From JAWSUT01 sp033549345 (GTDB taxonomy: Bacteria > Bacillota > Dethiobacteria > Dethiobacterales > Dethiobacteraceae): a stretch of 15,832 bases of DNA. How positions within the stretch are numbered: position 1 is the stretch's first letter; the number at the start of each line of letters is the position of its first letter. Where the stretch lies: contig JAWSUT010000045.1 of the NCBI GenBank assembly GCA_033549345.1, positions 1 through 15,832 on the forward strand, in the 5' to 3' direction. Below the pieces are notes generated by a model. The model was not told where the DNA came from, ran no database searches, and saw nothing but the letters and a program-made list of their open reading frames with translations. Of this stretch, positions 8,087 through 14,926 are shown piece by piece. A program made the translations under genes and the position numbers.

Positions 8087-8092
8087 TATAAT
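8087..8092 (+). promoter_or_regulatory. Possible -10 of a murA promoter
   Basis: A consensus TATAAT lies 22 bases before the murA ribosome binding site AGGAGG (8114-8119). The region 17 bases upstream (8064-8069, AATTTA) is a poor -35, and the surroundings are very A+T rich, so chance is a real alternative. Confidence 0.4.
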
Positions 8093-8127
8093 TGCACAGC
8101 ACAGACATAACTCAGGAGGCTTTAGAA

Positions 8128-9384
8128 ATGCCGAAATTACTTGTCGCCGGGGAAGGGCGGCCACTGGTGGGGACCGTAAGAATCAGCGGCGCTAAAAATG
8201 CTGCTGTTGCTATTATTCCTGCGGCACTTTTGACTGCCGCACCCGTTAGGTTGGAAAACCTTCCGGATATCAACGACATTCAGATTCTGGTGGACATTTT
8301 AAATGACCTGGGTGTCCGGACTACCTGGGAATCCTCTTCCACTCTGCTTATCGATGCTTCCACACTGCAAAAGTGGCAGGCTCCGTATGACCTGGTTAAA
8401 AAACTCAGGGCATCTTACTATTTAATCGGTGCACTGGTGGGCCGTTTCGGACGGGCCGATGTGCCCATTCCCGGAGGCTGCGACTTAGGCCCCCGCCCCA
8501 TTGACCAACATATTAAGGGCTTGGCTGCACTGGGTGCAAAAGTGGATGTGGAACATGGACTGATTAAAGTGGAAGCGAATAAATTAATCGGCACCAATAT
8601 CTATCTGGATGTGGTCAGTGTCGGTGCCACAATTAATATTATGCTGGCCGCCGCCCGTGCCAACGGGAAGACCGTAATCGAAAATGCGGCAAAAGAACCG
8701 GAAATTGTTGATGTGGCCAACTTCTTAAATGCCATGGGTGCACAGATTCGCGGAGCGGGTACAGATGTCATTAAAATCACCGGAGTGGACGAGCTTGGCC
8801 CGGCCAATCACTGTGTAATTCCTGACCGGATTGAGGCCGGCACGTACATGATTGCCGCTGCAGCCACCGGCGGGGACATCCGGATTTGTGATGTGATCCC
8901 CAAACATCTGGATCCTGTTATTGCCAAGCTGCGGGAAATGGAAATGACCGTTGAAGTCTTTGATGACCAAATTCATGTAATCGGTAACCCTTTACCGCAG
9001 GCTGTGGACATTAAAACATTTCCCTACCCCGGATTCCCCACCGACCTTCAGTCTTTGGCCATGGTACTTTTAACCCGGGCTGAGGGAAGCAGTGTGATTA
9101 CTGAAAATGTCTTTGAAGGACGCTTTAAACACGTGGACGAGCTAAAGCGGATGGGCGCCAAAATTAAAGTGGAAGGCCGCACAGCCATCATCAAAGGCGC
9201 CTGTCATTTAAGCGCGGCGCCTGTCCGGGCTACCGACCTGCGTGCAGGTGCATCCTTTATCATTGCCGGGCTGATTGCCGAAGGTGAAACTGTAATTGGT
9301 GATATCGACCATATCTATCGCGGCTACGAGAAAATATGTGAGAAATTAAGCAGTCTCGGTGCCGTCATAAGAGAAATTGAATAA
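8128..9384 (+). CDS. murA: UDP-N-acetylglucosamine 1-carboxyvinyltransferase MurA
   Basis: A 418-residue cytoplasmic enzyme for the first committed step of peptidoglycan synthesis: transfer of enolpyruvate from phosphoenolpyruvate to UDP-GlcNAc, the step blocked by fosfomycin. The EPSP-synthase fold repeats are evident. K23-N24 in SGAKNA contact substrate, and C118 in PGGCDLGPRPID is the usual catalytic and fosfomycin-reactive cysteine, so a sensitive enzyme is predicted. The ATG at 8128 is chosen because AGGAGG ends eight bases before it; an in-frame ATT further upstream has no site and no family match. It is not part of the wal operon in Bacillus; here it sits between yycI and the yycJ pair. 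Many Firmicutes carry two murA paralogues; which one this is cannot be told. Confidence 0.96.
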   Translation: MPKLLVAGEGRPLVGTVRISGAKNAAVAIIPAALLTAAPVRLENLPDINDIQILVDILNDLGVRTTWESSSTLLIDASTLQKWQAPYDLVKKLRASYYLIGALVGRFGRADVPIPGGCDLGPRPIDQHIKGLAALGAKVDVEHGLIKVEANKLIGTNIYLDVVSVGATINIMLAAARANGKTVIENAAKEPEIVDVANFLNAMGAQIRGAGTDVIKITGVDELGPANHCVIPDRIEAGTYMIAAAATGGDIRICDVIPKHLDPVIAKLREMEMTVEVFDDQIHVIGNPLPQAVDIKTFPYPGFPTDLQSLAMVLLTRAEGSSVITENVFEGRFKHVDELKRMGAKIKVEGRTAIIKGACHLSAAPVRATDLRAGASFIIAGLIAEGETVIGDIDHIYRGYEKICEKLSSLGAVIREIE

Positions 9385-9396
9385 GGGCTGAAAACG

Positions 9397-10014
9397 ATGC
9401 AAATAATTCTTGCCCGCCACGGGCAGACCACCGCCAATGCTGAAAAGCGCTTCCAGGGGCATCGTGACTATCCCCTCAATGCCGTAGGCCAACAACAGGC
9501 CCGGCAGCTGGCGCCGCTTCTGGCTCAATATGCCCCCGGCCGGATCTTTACAAGCGACCTGATTCGCAGTGTGGAGACGGCCAGGCCGGCGGCCGGGCTT
9601 TTAGGTCTGCAGCCAAAAGCCTCCCCGGTATTTAGGGAATACTGTTGGGGGGAACTGGAAGGCTTGTCCTGGCCGGAAATAAAAGAGCGCTACCCCGCTC
9701 TTTTTACTCGTTTGCGCCGGGACCTGCGCAGCGCAGACATCCCGGGCCAGGAACCGCAGGAAGCATTCCACCGGCGGATCCGGGAAGGGCTCTCCCTGCT
9801 GCTTAACAGGCACAATCCGCCCACGGTAGCACTTGTGGGCCACGGGCGCTATCTCAACGCTCTGGTGGTGGAGTTTTTAGGGCTGGATTTTAGCGGCCCC
9901 TGGCCGTTTTCATTTTCTTCTGCTGCCGTTACTGTCCTAAACGCCGGTAATCACACACGCAGGCTGATTAAATTCAACGAAGAGTGTCATCTGACAGGAG
10001 AACAATATGATTGA
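9397..10014 (+). CDS. Histidine phosphatase family protein (PGAM/CobC-like)
   Basis: A 205-residue member of the histidine phosphatase superfamily, branch 1. The phosphohistidine motif is LARHGQT (R7, H8), R57 in SDLIRSVETA is the conserved phosphate-binding arginine, the acid region is WGELEG, and the second catalytic histidine is H149 in LVGHGR. Such proteins dephosphorylate small phospho-compounds, for example alpha-ribazole phosphate or phosphoglycerate; the substrate cannot be told here. It starts 12 bases after murA, with AAGGGCTG as a modest ribosome binding site, and overlaps yycJ by eight bases, so the three are probably cotranscribed. No cobalamin gene is nearby, so a CobC role is unlikely from context. 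Confidence 0.88.
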   Translation: MQIILARHGQTTANAEKRFQGHRDYPLNAVGQQQARQLAPLLAQYAPGRIFTSDLIRSVETARPAAGLLGLQPKASPVFREYCWGELEGLSWPEIKERYPALFTRLRRDLRSADIPGQEPQEAFHRRIREGLSLLLNRHNPPTVALVGHGRYLNALVVEFLGLDFSGPWPFSFSSAAVTVLNAGNHTRRLIKFNEECHLTGEQYD

Positions 10015-10792
10015 AATCTGTATGCTGGCAAGCGGCAGCTCAGGCAATGCCATTTATGTGGCTACGGACCATACCAGAATCCTCATTGATGCGGGCTTAA
10101 GCGGTAAGCGCCTTGCAGCGGCCCTCGCACAGCTTGGCGTACATCCGGATACGCTGGATGCACTTGTCTTATCGCATGACCACAATGACCATATTTGCGG
10201 CGCGGGTGTAATGGCCAGACGGTATAAGCTGCCTGTATACGCCACCGCACCAACCTGGCTTGCGGGAGCCTGTAAGATGGGCCCCCTGCCCCAGGATGCC
10301 TGCCGGATTCTACCGGGCAGCGGCCTGACGGAGTTTGCCGACCTAACTGTTGAAACCTTTCCTGTCCCCCATGATGCCGCGGGGCCGGTGGGTTTTGTCT
10401 TTCGGCACGGCAACCGCACCATTGCCCTGGCAACAGATTTGGGCGTTGTCACGCCCGTAATCTGTGAGAAACTGCAACATGCCGACTGCCTGGTGCTCGA
10501 GTCCAACCATGATGAAACCATGGTCAAGAACAGTACATACCCCTGGTCGCTGAAGAAGAGGATTCTTGGCGAAAACGGCCATCTGTCCAACACTTTGGCA
10601 GCCCAGTGCCTGGCCGGCATTATCTCACCGGTAACAAGCCACATCGTCCTGGCACACCTTAGTGAGCAAAACAACCTGCCCCAACTGGCATGTGAAACGG
10701 TTGGCGCGCGTCTCGAACAGGCAGGGCTGGGCCAGCTGTCGCTGGAGGTGGCCAAACGCCATGAACCAAGCTGCCACATCCGTTTTGCCTAG
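10007..10792 (+). CDS. yycJ: Metallo-beta-lactamase fold hydrolase YycJ (WalJ)
   Basis: A 261-residue cytoplasmic MBL-fold protein. Metal ligands are all present: SHDHNDH gives H57, H59, D61 and H62, with H122 (VPHDA), D144 (LATDLG) and a late histidine in VLAHLSEQN. The N-terminal LASGSSGNA is characteristic of YycJ. The family is linked to the wal locus in Bacillus and Staphylococcus; a 5'-to-3' exonuclease or nuclease activity has been reported for some members, and loss affects cell division and chromosome segregation. The ATG at 10007 overlaps the previous gene and has ACAGGAG ahead. Its stop codon lies in a terminator-like stem. Confidence 0.93.
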   Translation: MIEICMLASGSSGNAIYVATDHTRILIDAGLSGKRLAAALAQLGVHPDTLDALVLSHDHNDHICGAGVMARRYKLPVYATAPTWLAGACKMGPLPQDACRILPGSGLTEFADLTVETFPVPHDAAGPVGFVFRHGNRTIALATDLGVVTPVICEKLQHADCLVLESNHDETMVKNSTYPWSLKKRILGENGHLSNTLAAQCLAGIISPVTSHIVLAHLSEQNNLPQLACETVGARLEQAGLGQLSLEVAKRHEPSCHIRFA

Positions 10793-10810
10793 CATAGGCA
10801 GCGGTTTTTT
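10786..10810 (+). terminator. Terminator overlapping the yycJ stop codon
   Basis: TGCCTA (10786-10791) and TAGGCA (10795-10800) form a six-base-pair stem with loop GCA, then GCGG and six Ts (10805-10810). The four bases between stem and Ts make it less than ideal. Confidence 0.5.
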
Positions 10811-10864
10811 GGGGAATACTCACACGTTAGACTTCGTGAAAAATTTATTTTCAATTTCATAAAT

Positions 10865-10892
10865 TTGTCACACTTTCTTGCTATAGTATTGA
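10865..10892 (+). promoter_or_regulatory. Probable htrA promoter
   Basis: Two readings are possible: TTGTCA (10865-10870) with TATTGA at 10887-10892 after 16 bases, or an extended -10 TGCTATAGT (10879-10887) without a matching -35. Either gives a start 10-20 bases before the ribosome binding site AGAGGGGG, so htrA appears to be an independent unit. Confidence 0.45.
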
Positions 10893-10917
10893 TAGGTATC
10901 TGAGAGGGGGAAGTGGT

Positions 10918-12075
10918 ATGGACTTTTTTAACGGGTTTTATCAGCCGCCAAGGCGGGCGGGCCTGGGCGGCATCCTCTTAGCCGCACTGTTCGGCGCCGT
11001 ACTGGGTGGAGCGCTTGTGGCATTTATTGTTTTGCGCTTCTGGCTGCCCAATACTACACAGGCAGTGCCGGATACGAACGTACCGGATTCACAGCAGGAA
11101 CTGCCCTATACTGAACGTGACCTGCCGGAATACCAGGATACCGCCATTGTCCGTGCGGCCAAACAGGTCGTCCCCACAGTGGTGGGTATCACAAATAAAG
11201 CCCTGGTTTACGATATGTGGCAGGGACGCTCTGTTTTACGTGAACGCTCTACAGGGACCGGTGTTATCATAGACAGCGACGGCTACATCGTCACAAATAA
11301 CCACGTAATTGAGGGAGCCAACGAGCTAAGCGTCACGCTTAGCGACGGGGAAGCATATCCCGCCGAACTCATCGGTGCAGACCCGGCAACCGACCTGGCA
11401 GTGATTAAAATCGAAAAAAGTAATTTACCGGTGGGCCACTTTGGCAACTCCGAGAACCTGGCTGTCGGTGAAACCGCCATTGCCATCGGTAATCCTCTGG
11501 GATTGGCCTTTTCCCAGACGGTCACAGTCGGCGTCATCAGCGCCAAGCAGCGCACCATCAATATTAATGAACATGACTTTAAATTCATCCAGACCGATGC
11601 CGCCATTAACGATGGAAACAGCGGCGGCCCCCTGGTGAACTTAAACGGTGAAGTCATCGGCATTAACACTGCCAAGATAAAGATCAGCGGTGTCGAGGGA
11701 ATGGGTTTCGCCATCCCCGCCAACACCGTTAAAACCATCACCCACGACTTGATTCTGCATGGGCGTATTACCCGCCCCTGGGTCGGCGTCTATCACGGCG
11801 GGGATGTAAACGAAGACCTGGCAGCAGAACTGCGGCTGCCTGTGGATTACGGTGTCATTGTCCAGGACGTGGCCGATAACAGCCCCGCTGCCCAAGCCGG
11901 CATCCGCCGCGGCGATGTGATCATCGGCATGGGAAATAAAAAAATTACCGGCTTCAATGACCTGCGCAGCACCATCTTCGAATATAACATCGGTGACAAC
12001 GTCTCCATCACCATCATCCGTGACGGCAGTGAACTGGAATTAACTGTCACCCTTGGCGAACTTCCCGAACAATAA
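10918..12075 (+). CDS. htrA: HtrA/DegP-family membrane-anchored serine protease
   Basis: A 385-residue envelope quality-control protease that degrades misfolded extracytoplasmic proteins. A short cytoplasmic N-terminus precedes one membrane segment (about 16-43), then a linker, a trypsin-like domain (about 75-280) with triad H129 (TNNHV), D159 (ATDLAV) and S235 (DGNSGGP), and a single PDZ domain (about 285-380, with YGVIVQDV for peptide binding). The length and one-PDZ layout match the HtrA/YyxA proteins found between yycJ and rlmH in Firmicutes. The ATG at 10918 has AGAGGGGG ahead. It is closed by a strong terminator. In Bacillus the htrA paralogues answer to CssRS; no such box is evident here. 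Confidence 0.95.
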   Translation: MDFFNGFYQPPRRAGLGGILLAALFGAVLGGALVAFIVLRFWLPNTTQAVPDTNVPDSQQELPYTERDLPEYQDTAIVRAAKQVVPTVVGITNKALVYDMWQGRSVLRERSTGTGVIIDSDGYIVTNNHVIEGANELSVTLSDGEAYPAELIGADPATDLAVIKIEKSNLPVGHFGNSENLAVGETAIAIGNPLGLAFSQTVTVGVISAKQRTININEHDFKFIQTDAAINDGNSGGPLVNLNGEVIGINTAKIKISGVEGMGFAIPANTVKTITHDLILHGRITRPWVGVYHGGDVNEDLAAELRLPVDYGVIVQDVADNSPAAQAGIRRGDVIIGMGNKKITGFNDLRSTIFEYNIGDNVSITIIRDGSELELTVTLGELPEQ

Positions 12076-12114
12076 CCTTCGCTCAAATTAAAACTCAAAT
12101 ACAGCAGAAGTTCC

Positions 12115-12148
12115 GAATGGACGGCCCAAACCGTCCATTCTGTTTTTT
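12115..12148 (+). terminator. Rho-independent terminator after htrA
   Basis: A perfect ten-base-pair stem (12115-12124 with 12131-12140), loop CCCAAA, then TG and six Ts (12143-12148). It lies 39 bases after the htrA stop codon. Confidence 0.93.
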
Positions 12149-12181
12149 ATAGCGGAAATCTTTTTTCCCTGCCTGTGCTGT

Positions 12182-12189
12182 GGTATGAT
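12182..12189 (+). promoter_or_regulatory. Extended -10 promoter of the metalloenzyme-rlmH unit
   Basis: TGGTATGAT (12181-12189) is an extended -10 and falls ten bases before the AAGGAGGAG ribosome binding site, so the leader is very short. The matching -35 region (12161-12166) is only a T-run. It would drive the metalloenzyme, the CxxH/CxxC gene and rlmH as one unit. Confidence 0.45.
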
Positions 12190-12208
12190 AAACAAAAAAG
12201 GAGGAGCC

Positions 12209-13108
12209 ATGCGGGTTATCCTGTTTTTTATCGACGGACTGGGCCTAGGCCCTGCAGGGGAAAATAATCCCCTCTACATCACGCCTACACCATGCCTGAA
12301 TGGCTTGCTTGAAGGCCGCAGTCTGACCCTGGAGGCAGCCGGCACAAAAAATGATCAGGCCACTTTGCTGACGCTTGATGCTACCCTGGGTGTTCCGGGG
12401 CTGCCGCAAAGCGCCACAGGGCAGACAACCCTGTTTACCGGCGTTAATGCTCCCCAATCCGTTGGGCGTCATATCCGGGGATTTCCCACTGAACCACTGC
12501 GCAAGATCTTAGATGCTGAGGGGATATTAAAGAAAGCCATCAAAGCAGGCAAAAAATCGTTGTTTTTAAATGGCTTCCGCCCGGAATTTTTTTCAGAACT
12601 GGCAAAGGGAAACCGTTTTTTTTCGGCTACCACACTGATGAACCTCTACTCCGGGCTGCCTTTTTGTACATTCGAAGATATGTTGGCGGGCCGTTCCGTC
12701 TATTCCGACATTACAAATGAAGTACTGCATGCGATGGGTTTTGATATGCCCTACGTTGCGCCGGAACAGGCCGGGGAAATCCTGGCGCACCAGTCGGCAG
12801 AACATGATTTCTTGCTTTTTGAATATTTCCTGACCGATATGGTGGCCCATAAACGCAATTTGGAAAAAGCATCATACTCTATTACTGTCATTGACCGTTT
12901 CCTGGGCCGGGCGTTGTCAAAGCTTGATTTGTCTGAGACACTGGTTATTATCACCAGCGACCATGGCAACATCGAAGACCTTTCCACGGGCAGTCACACC
13001 AAAAACCCCGTGCCGTTGCTCCTGATTGGCACAGGGCGTGACACTCTTCCCGGGTTTATGGACCTGGCAGATATTACACCCTTTATTCTTGACAGGCTTG
13101 AAAAATAA
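12209..13108 (+). CDS. Alkaline phosphatase/phosphomutase-superfamily metalloenzyme
   Basis: A 299-residue protein of the superfamily that includes cofactor-independent phosphoglycerate mutase and phosphopentomutase. Two-metal site residues are visible: D9 in FFIDGLG, the nucleophile region SATGQTTLFTG (S68-T74), D210 and H214 in TDMVAHKR, D251-H252 in TSDHGNIED, and H263 in SHTKNPVP. It is much shorter than the 500-residue phosphoglycerate mutase, because the inserted transferase domain is reduced, so it is not simply that enzyme; the substrate is unknown. The ATG at 12209 is chosen because AAGGAGGAG lies directly ahead; an upstream ATG at 12185 falls inside the promoter. It is followed 15 bases later by the CxxH/CxxC gene. 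This gene is not part of the Bacillus wal locus. Confidence 0.85.
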   Translation: MRVILFFIDGLGLGPAGENNPLYITPTPCLNGLLEGRSLTLEAAGTKNDQATLLTLDATLGVPGLPQSATGQTTLFTGVNAPQSVGRHIRGFPTEPLRKILDAEGILKKAIKAGKKSLFLNGFRPEFFSELAKGNRFFSATTLMNLYSGLPFCTFEDMLAGRSVYSDITNEVLHAMGFDMPYVAPEQAGEILAHQSAEHDFLLFEYFLTDMVAHKRNLEKASYSITVIDRFLGRALSKLDLSETLVIITSDHGNIEDLSTGSHTKNPVPLLLIGTGRDTLPGFMDLADITPFILDRLEK

Positions 13109-13123
13109 GCAGGGGGGCTTTTT

Positions 13124-13291
13124 ATGTATGTAGTCTGCGATGCTCATATTGATCAGGCCATTGAGGAATTTGTGGATATCTATGAGTCACCGCCCGATTT
13201 GCATCGACTGGATAAAGTCAGTTTTACCGACTGGACGGCACCCAATTACTGTGATTTTTGCTCCCGCCCTCCGGTCTATTTGGTCACCTAA
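13124..13291 (+). CDS. CxxH/CxxC small protein (BA_5709 type)
   Basis: A 55-residue protein starting MYVVCDAH and carrying CDFC near the end (C43, C46). The pairing of an N-terminal CxxH (C5, H8) with a C-terminal CxxC is the hallmark of a small Firmicutes family typified by Bacillus anthracis BA_5709, which likewise sits between htrA and rlmH. The four residues would make a zinc or other metal site; no function is known. The start ATG at 13124 has AGGGGGG (13111-13117) six bases ahead. Spacing is 15 bases from the gene before and 11 bases to rlmH, so it is in the same operon. Family membership rests on both motifs and the gene order. Confidence 0.88.
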   Translation: MYVVCDAHIDQAIEEFVDIYESPPDLHRLDKVSFTDWTAPNYCDFCSRPPVYLVT

Positions 13292-13302
13292 AAGGAGAAG
13301 CC

Positions 13303-13782
13303 ATGCAGATTCAGATTCTCACAGTGGGCAAGATCAAAGAAAAATACCTGACCGCAGGTATTGCAGAATATCTAAAAAGGCTCGGTCCATTTGCCAGAGT
13401 GGAAATCCACGAGGTTAAAGATGAAAAAACGCCGGATGGCGCATCACCAGCAGAAGAGGATGCCCTGCTGGAAAAAGAAGCTTCCCGGCTGGATGCTCTC
13501 ATCAAGCCGGGAAGCTACGTTATTGCCCTGGCAATTGACGGGCGCACGTTTTCATCCACAGAGTTCGCCGCCCATCTGGATTCCCTGGCCACAGCCGGCA
13601 AAAGCCACCTCACTTTTATCATCGGCGGCAGTCTCGGCCTGGCACCCCGTATACAAAAACAAGCCGACCTGCTCTTCTCATTTTCTCCCATGACCTTCCC
13701 CCACCAACTGTTTCGCTTAATGCTCCTGGAGCAAATCTACCGCGCATTTAAAATTAACCGCGGTGAACCGTACCATAAATAG
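13303..13782 (+). CDS. rlmH: 23S rRNA pseudouridine-1915 N3-methyltransferase RlmH
   Basis: A 159-residue SPOUT-fold enzyme, the exact family length, that methylates pseudouridine 1915 of helix 69 in 23S rRNA using S-adenosylmethionine. The cofactor loop is FIIGGSLGL (about 105-113), followed by the family tail FPHQLFRLMLLEQIYRAFKI and the end GEPYHK. The ATG at 13303 has AAAGGAG six bases ahead; a longer upstream in-frame start would overlap the CxxH/CxxC gene and is not in the family. In staphylococci this gene is orfX, and its last codons are the SCC insertion site. Here the last seven codons and two bases beyond are repeated at 14904-14926. The gene is intact after the insertion, as with SCC. 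Confidence 0.97.
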   Translation: MQIQILTVGKIKEKYLTAGIAEYLKRLGPFARVEIHEVKDEKTPDGASPAEEDALLEKEASRLDALIKPGSYVIALAIDGRTFSSTEFAAHLDSLATAGKSHLTFIIGGSLGLAPRIQKQADLLFSFSPMTFPHQLFRLMLLEQIYRAFKINRGEPYHK

Positions 13783-13783
13783 C
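13761..13783 (+). repeat. Attachment-site-like repeat, copy 1 (in the rlmH end)
   Basis: These 23 bases cover the codons for G-E-P-Y-H-K, the stop and one base beyond, plus the base before. They match 14904-14926 at 22 of 23 positions; the only difference is C13773 against T14916, silent in the Tyr codon. In staphylococci the SCC site at the same codons is of the form GAAGC-TATCATAA. It is the left end of the suspected element. Confidence 0.8.
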
Positions 13784-13786
13784 TGT

Positions 13787-13825
13787 GGCAAGGGGACAGA
13801 TAATTATGTCCCACTATACTTTGCC
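13787..13825 (+). repeat. Hairpin just after the attachment site
   Basis: GGCAA/TTGCC (13787-13791 with 13821-13825) encloses GGGACA/TGTCCC (13793-13798 with 13807-13812). There is no T-run, so it is a poor terminator for rlmH. GGGGACA...TGTCCC palindromes are common in REP-like elements, but one copy cannot show that. Confidence 0.5.
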
Positions 13826-13845
13826 TGATGAGAGGAGGGATGGTA

Positions 13846-14256
13846 GTGCCTGAATTTTCTTTCAAAGGGCCCAATGGGTATATAATCTTATCGTTAAAAA
13901 GAGTAGCGCCATTCTATGGATACAATCTTACAGGGACTGTAGAAATTAAAAGCGGAAATTACTATGTTCGTGGCCACTTAGACAGTTGCATAGATGTATT
14001 TCAAGAATTTTAAAATGAGTGTAATGAGTGCCTAAAACACCGTAAAGGTACTGCAGGCTTTGGAATATCTTCGGATCACTTGCAGTTAAAAGTTAAATTT
14101 TATTCAAAAGAAAATGCTTTAATAACAGGTGAGTTTCAGGAAGTGTTTGAAGACGGTACGCTATTATATTTTGACATTGATATGGACCTGCACTCTATTG
14201 AAGAATCATTGAGGCAGCTTAATGAGTTTCTCAACATCTTATCCAAGAAGATATGA
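13846..14256 (+). pseudogene. Small protein gene interrupted by an in-frame TAA
   Basis: One reading frame runs from GTG 13846 (GAGGAGG eight bases ahead) to TGA 14254-14256, broken only by TAA at 14011-14013, with no frame change. Read through, it would be about 136 residues. The first part (MPEFSFKGPNGYIILSLKRV onward) and the second (from NECNECLKH to LNILSKKI) both look like real protein, rich in alternating hydrophobic residues with an acidic, helical C-terminus. I do not recognise the family. The layout recalls small immunity-type proteins of polymorphic toxin systems, such as WapI-like proteins, but this is weak. If the TAA is real, the product is a 55-residue fragment. Base composition is more A+T rich than in the wal genes, suggesting transfer. 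Confidence 0.6.
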
Positions 14257-14420
14257 ATGGATAGTGAATGGTTGAGTCGTTACGTAGAGTTGACGGTTTA
14301 GCGTGGATGGACGAAGCTGTAATTATTTGGCCTACCATCATTCAGCCATCAGCACTTTAACGAACAACCTAAATTAAAATATAATAAAGCTGTAGGAGTT
14401 TCGCAGAGGGGGTATATTCT

Positions 14421-14618
14421 GTGAGGGCAATGAGTGATAAGCAAATTAAGCGTACATTTGCTAATGTTAATAAGACATTAGCAGTCGAAGGTCATCAACT
14501 TACTAAAAGGAATCGTGTTTACGGTAGAAGATTTCTCAGAGGAGAAATAAGCAGTGAAGAAGTAATTTCAGTTATTACCAGAGATATTTTAGACAGAAAA
14601 AATAAACTTGAACAATGA
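14421..14618 (+). CDS. VbhA-like Fic antitoxin
   Basis: A 65-residue protein. TLAVEG (19-24) fits the (S/T)xxxE(G/N) motif by which class I antitoxins block the ATP site of Fic AMP-transferases, and the helical tail with LRGEISSEEVISVI is typical of the VbhA domain. The start is GTG 14421 with AGAGGGGG (14405-14412) eight bases ahead; a second ATG at 14430 is possible. Its stop overlaps an ATG (ATGA, 14615-14618), the usual coupling with a downstream fic gene, and Fic remains do follow. The toxin is broken, so this is an orphan antitoxin. Confidence comes from the motif plus the Fic neighbour. Confidence 0.75.
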   Translation: MRAMSDKQIKRTFANVNKTLAVEGHQLTKRNRVYGRRFLRGEISSEEVISVITRDILDRKNKLEQ

Positions 14619-14814
14619 AAAGGCCGTTGAATTAAACGTTCTCCATCCTTTCCGGGAAGGTAATGGCCGGGCAATCAGAGAGTTTATTCGTTGCTTAGCA
14701 TTGCAGTGCGGATTCACACTAAGCTGGGATGCGGTTTCGATTGAATCAGTGCTGGATACTAGTGCATTAACTTAAGTAATTCTTAAAGCAATATCTGAAG
14801 ATGCAGATAATTAA
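14617..14814 (+). pseudogene. Truncated Fic-domain toxin gene
   Basis: In one frame, VLHPFREGNGRAIREFIR carries the complete Fic motif HPFx(D/E)GNGRxxR, with the catalytic histidine at 14644-14646. Fic proteins of this type transfer AMP to target proteins such as gyrase or topoisomerase IV. The N-terminal part of the fold is missing: the ATG coupled to the antitoxin stop reads only six codons before TAA, and the Fic motif starts about 25 bases further on in another frame, so an internal deletion has joined the start to the motif region. The frame then meets TAA at 14773-14775 but continues in phase as VILKAISEDADN to TAA 14812-14814. No functional toxin is expected. Confidence 0.8.
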
Positions 14815-14845
14815 TGTCGCCCCTCGATTTGAGAGGCGACATTTT
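14813..14845 (+). terminator. Hairpin after the fic remnant
   Basis: Thirteen positions of 14813-14825 pair with 14831-14843 with one C-A mismatch, around a five-base loop. Only a few Ts follow (14842-14845). It overlaps the last stop codon of the fic remnant and was probably its terminator. Confidence 0.65.
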
Positions 14846-14903
14846 AAGTAAAGATTAAATACATATAAGAATTTTGCAAGCCTGGTTGTGCTTTGAACTG
14901 ATA

Positions 14904-14926
14904 CGGTGAACCGTATCATAAATAGC
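14904..14926 (+). repeat. Attachment-site-like repeat, copy 2
   Basis: A copy of the rlmH end with 22 of 23 bases identical. It still encodes G-E-P-Y-H-K-stop, but the upstream sequence is not rlmH, so this is a duplicated tail and not a second gene. Its TATCATAA core is closer to the staphylococcal SCC site than copy 1. The interval between the copies is 1120 bases. Confidence 0.8.

Noticed and set aside
10054..10779. A 241-codon open frame on the minus strand
   Set aside because: It lies exactly opposite yycJ, whose motifs are intact. No ribosome binding site or recognisable domain; a shadow of codon bias.
11283..11741. A 152-codon minus-strand frame opposite htrA
   Set aside because: Antisense to the protease domain, with low-complexity composition; not a gene.
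14269..14361. A 30-codon frame (MVESLRRVDGLAWM start) between the interrupted gene and the antitoxin
   Set aside because: Too short, no ribosome binding site, no recognisable motif; perhaps a further decayed fragment but not supportable.
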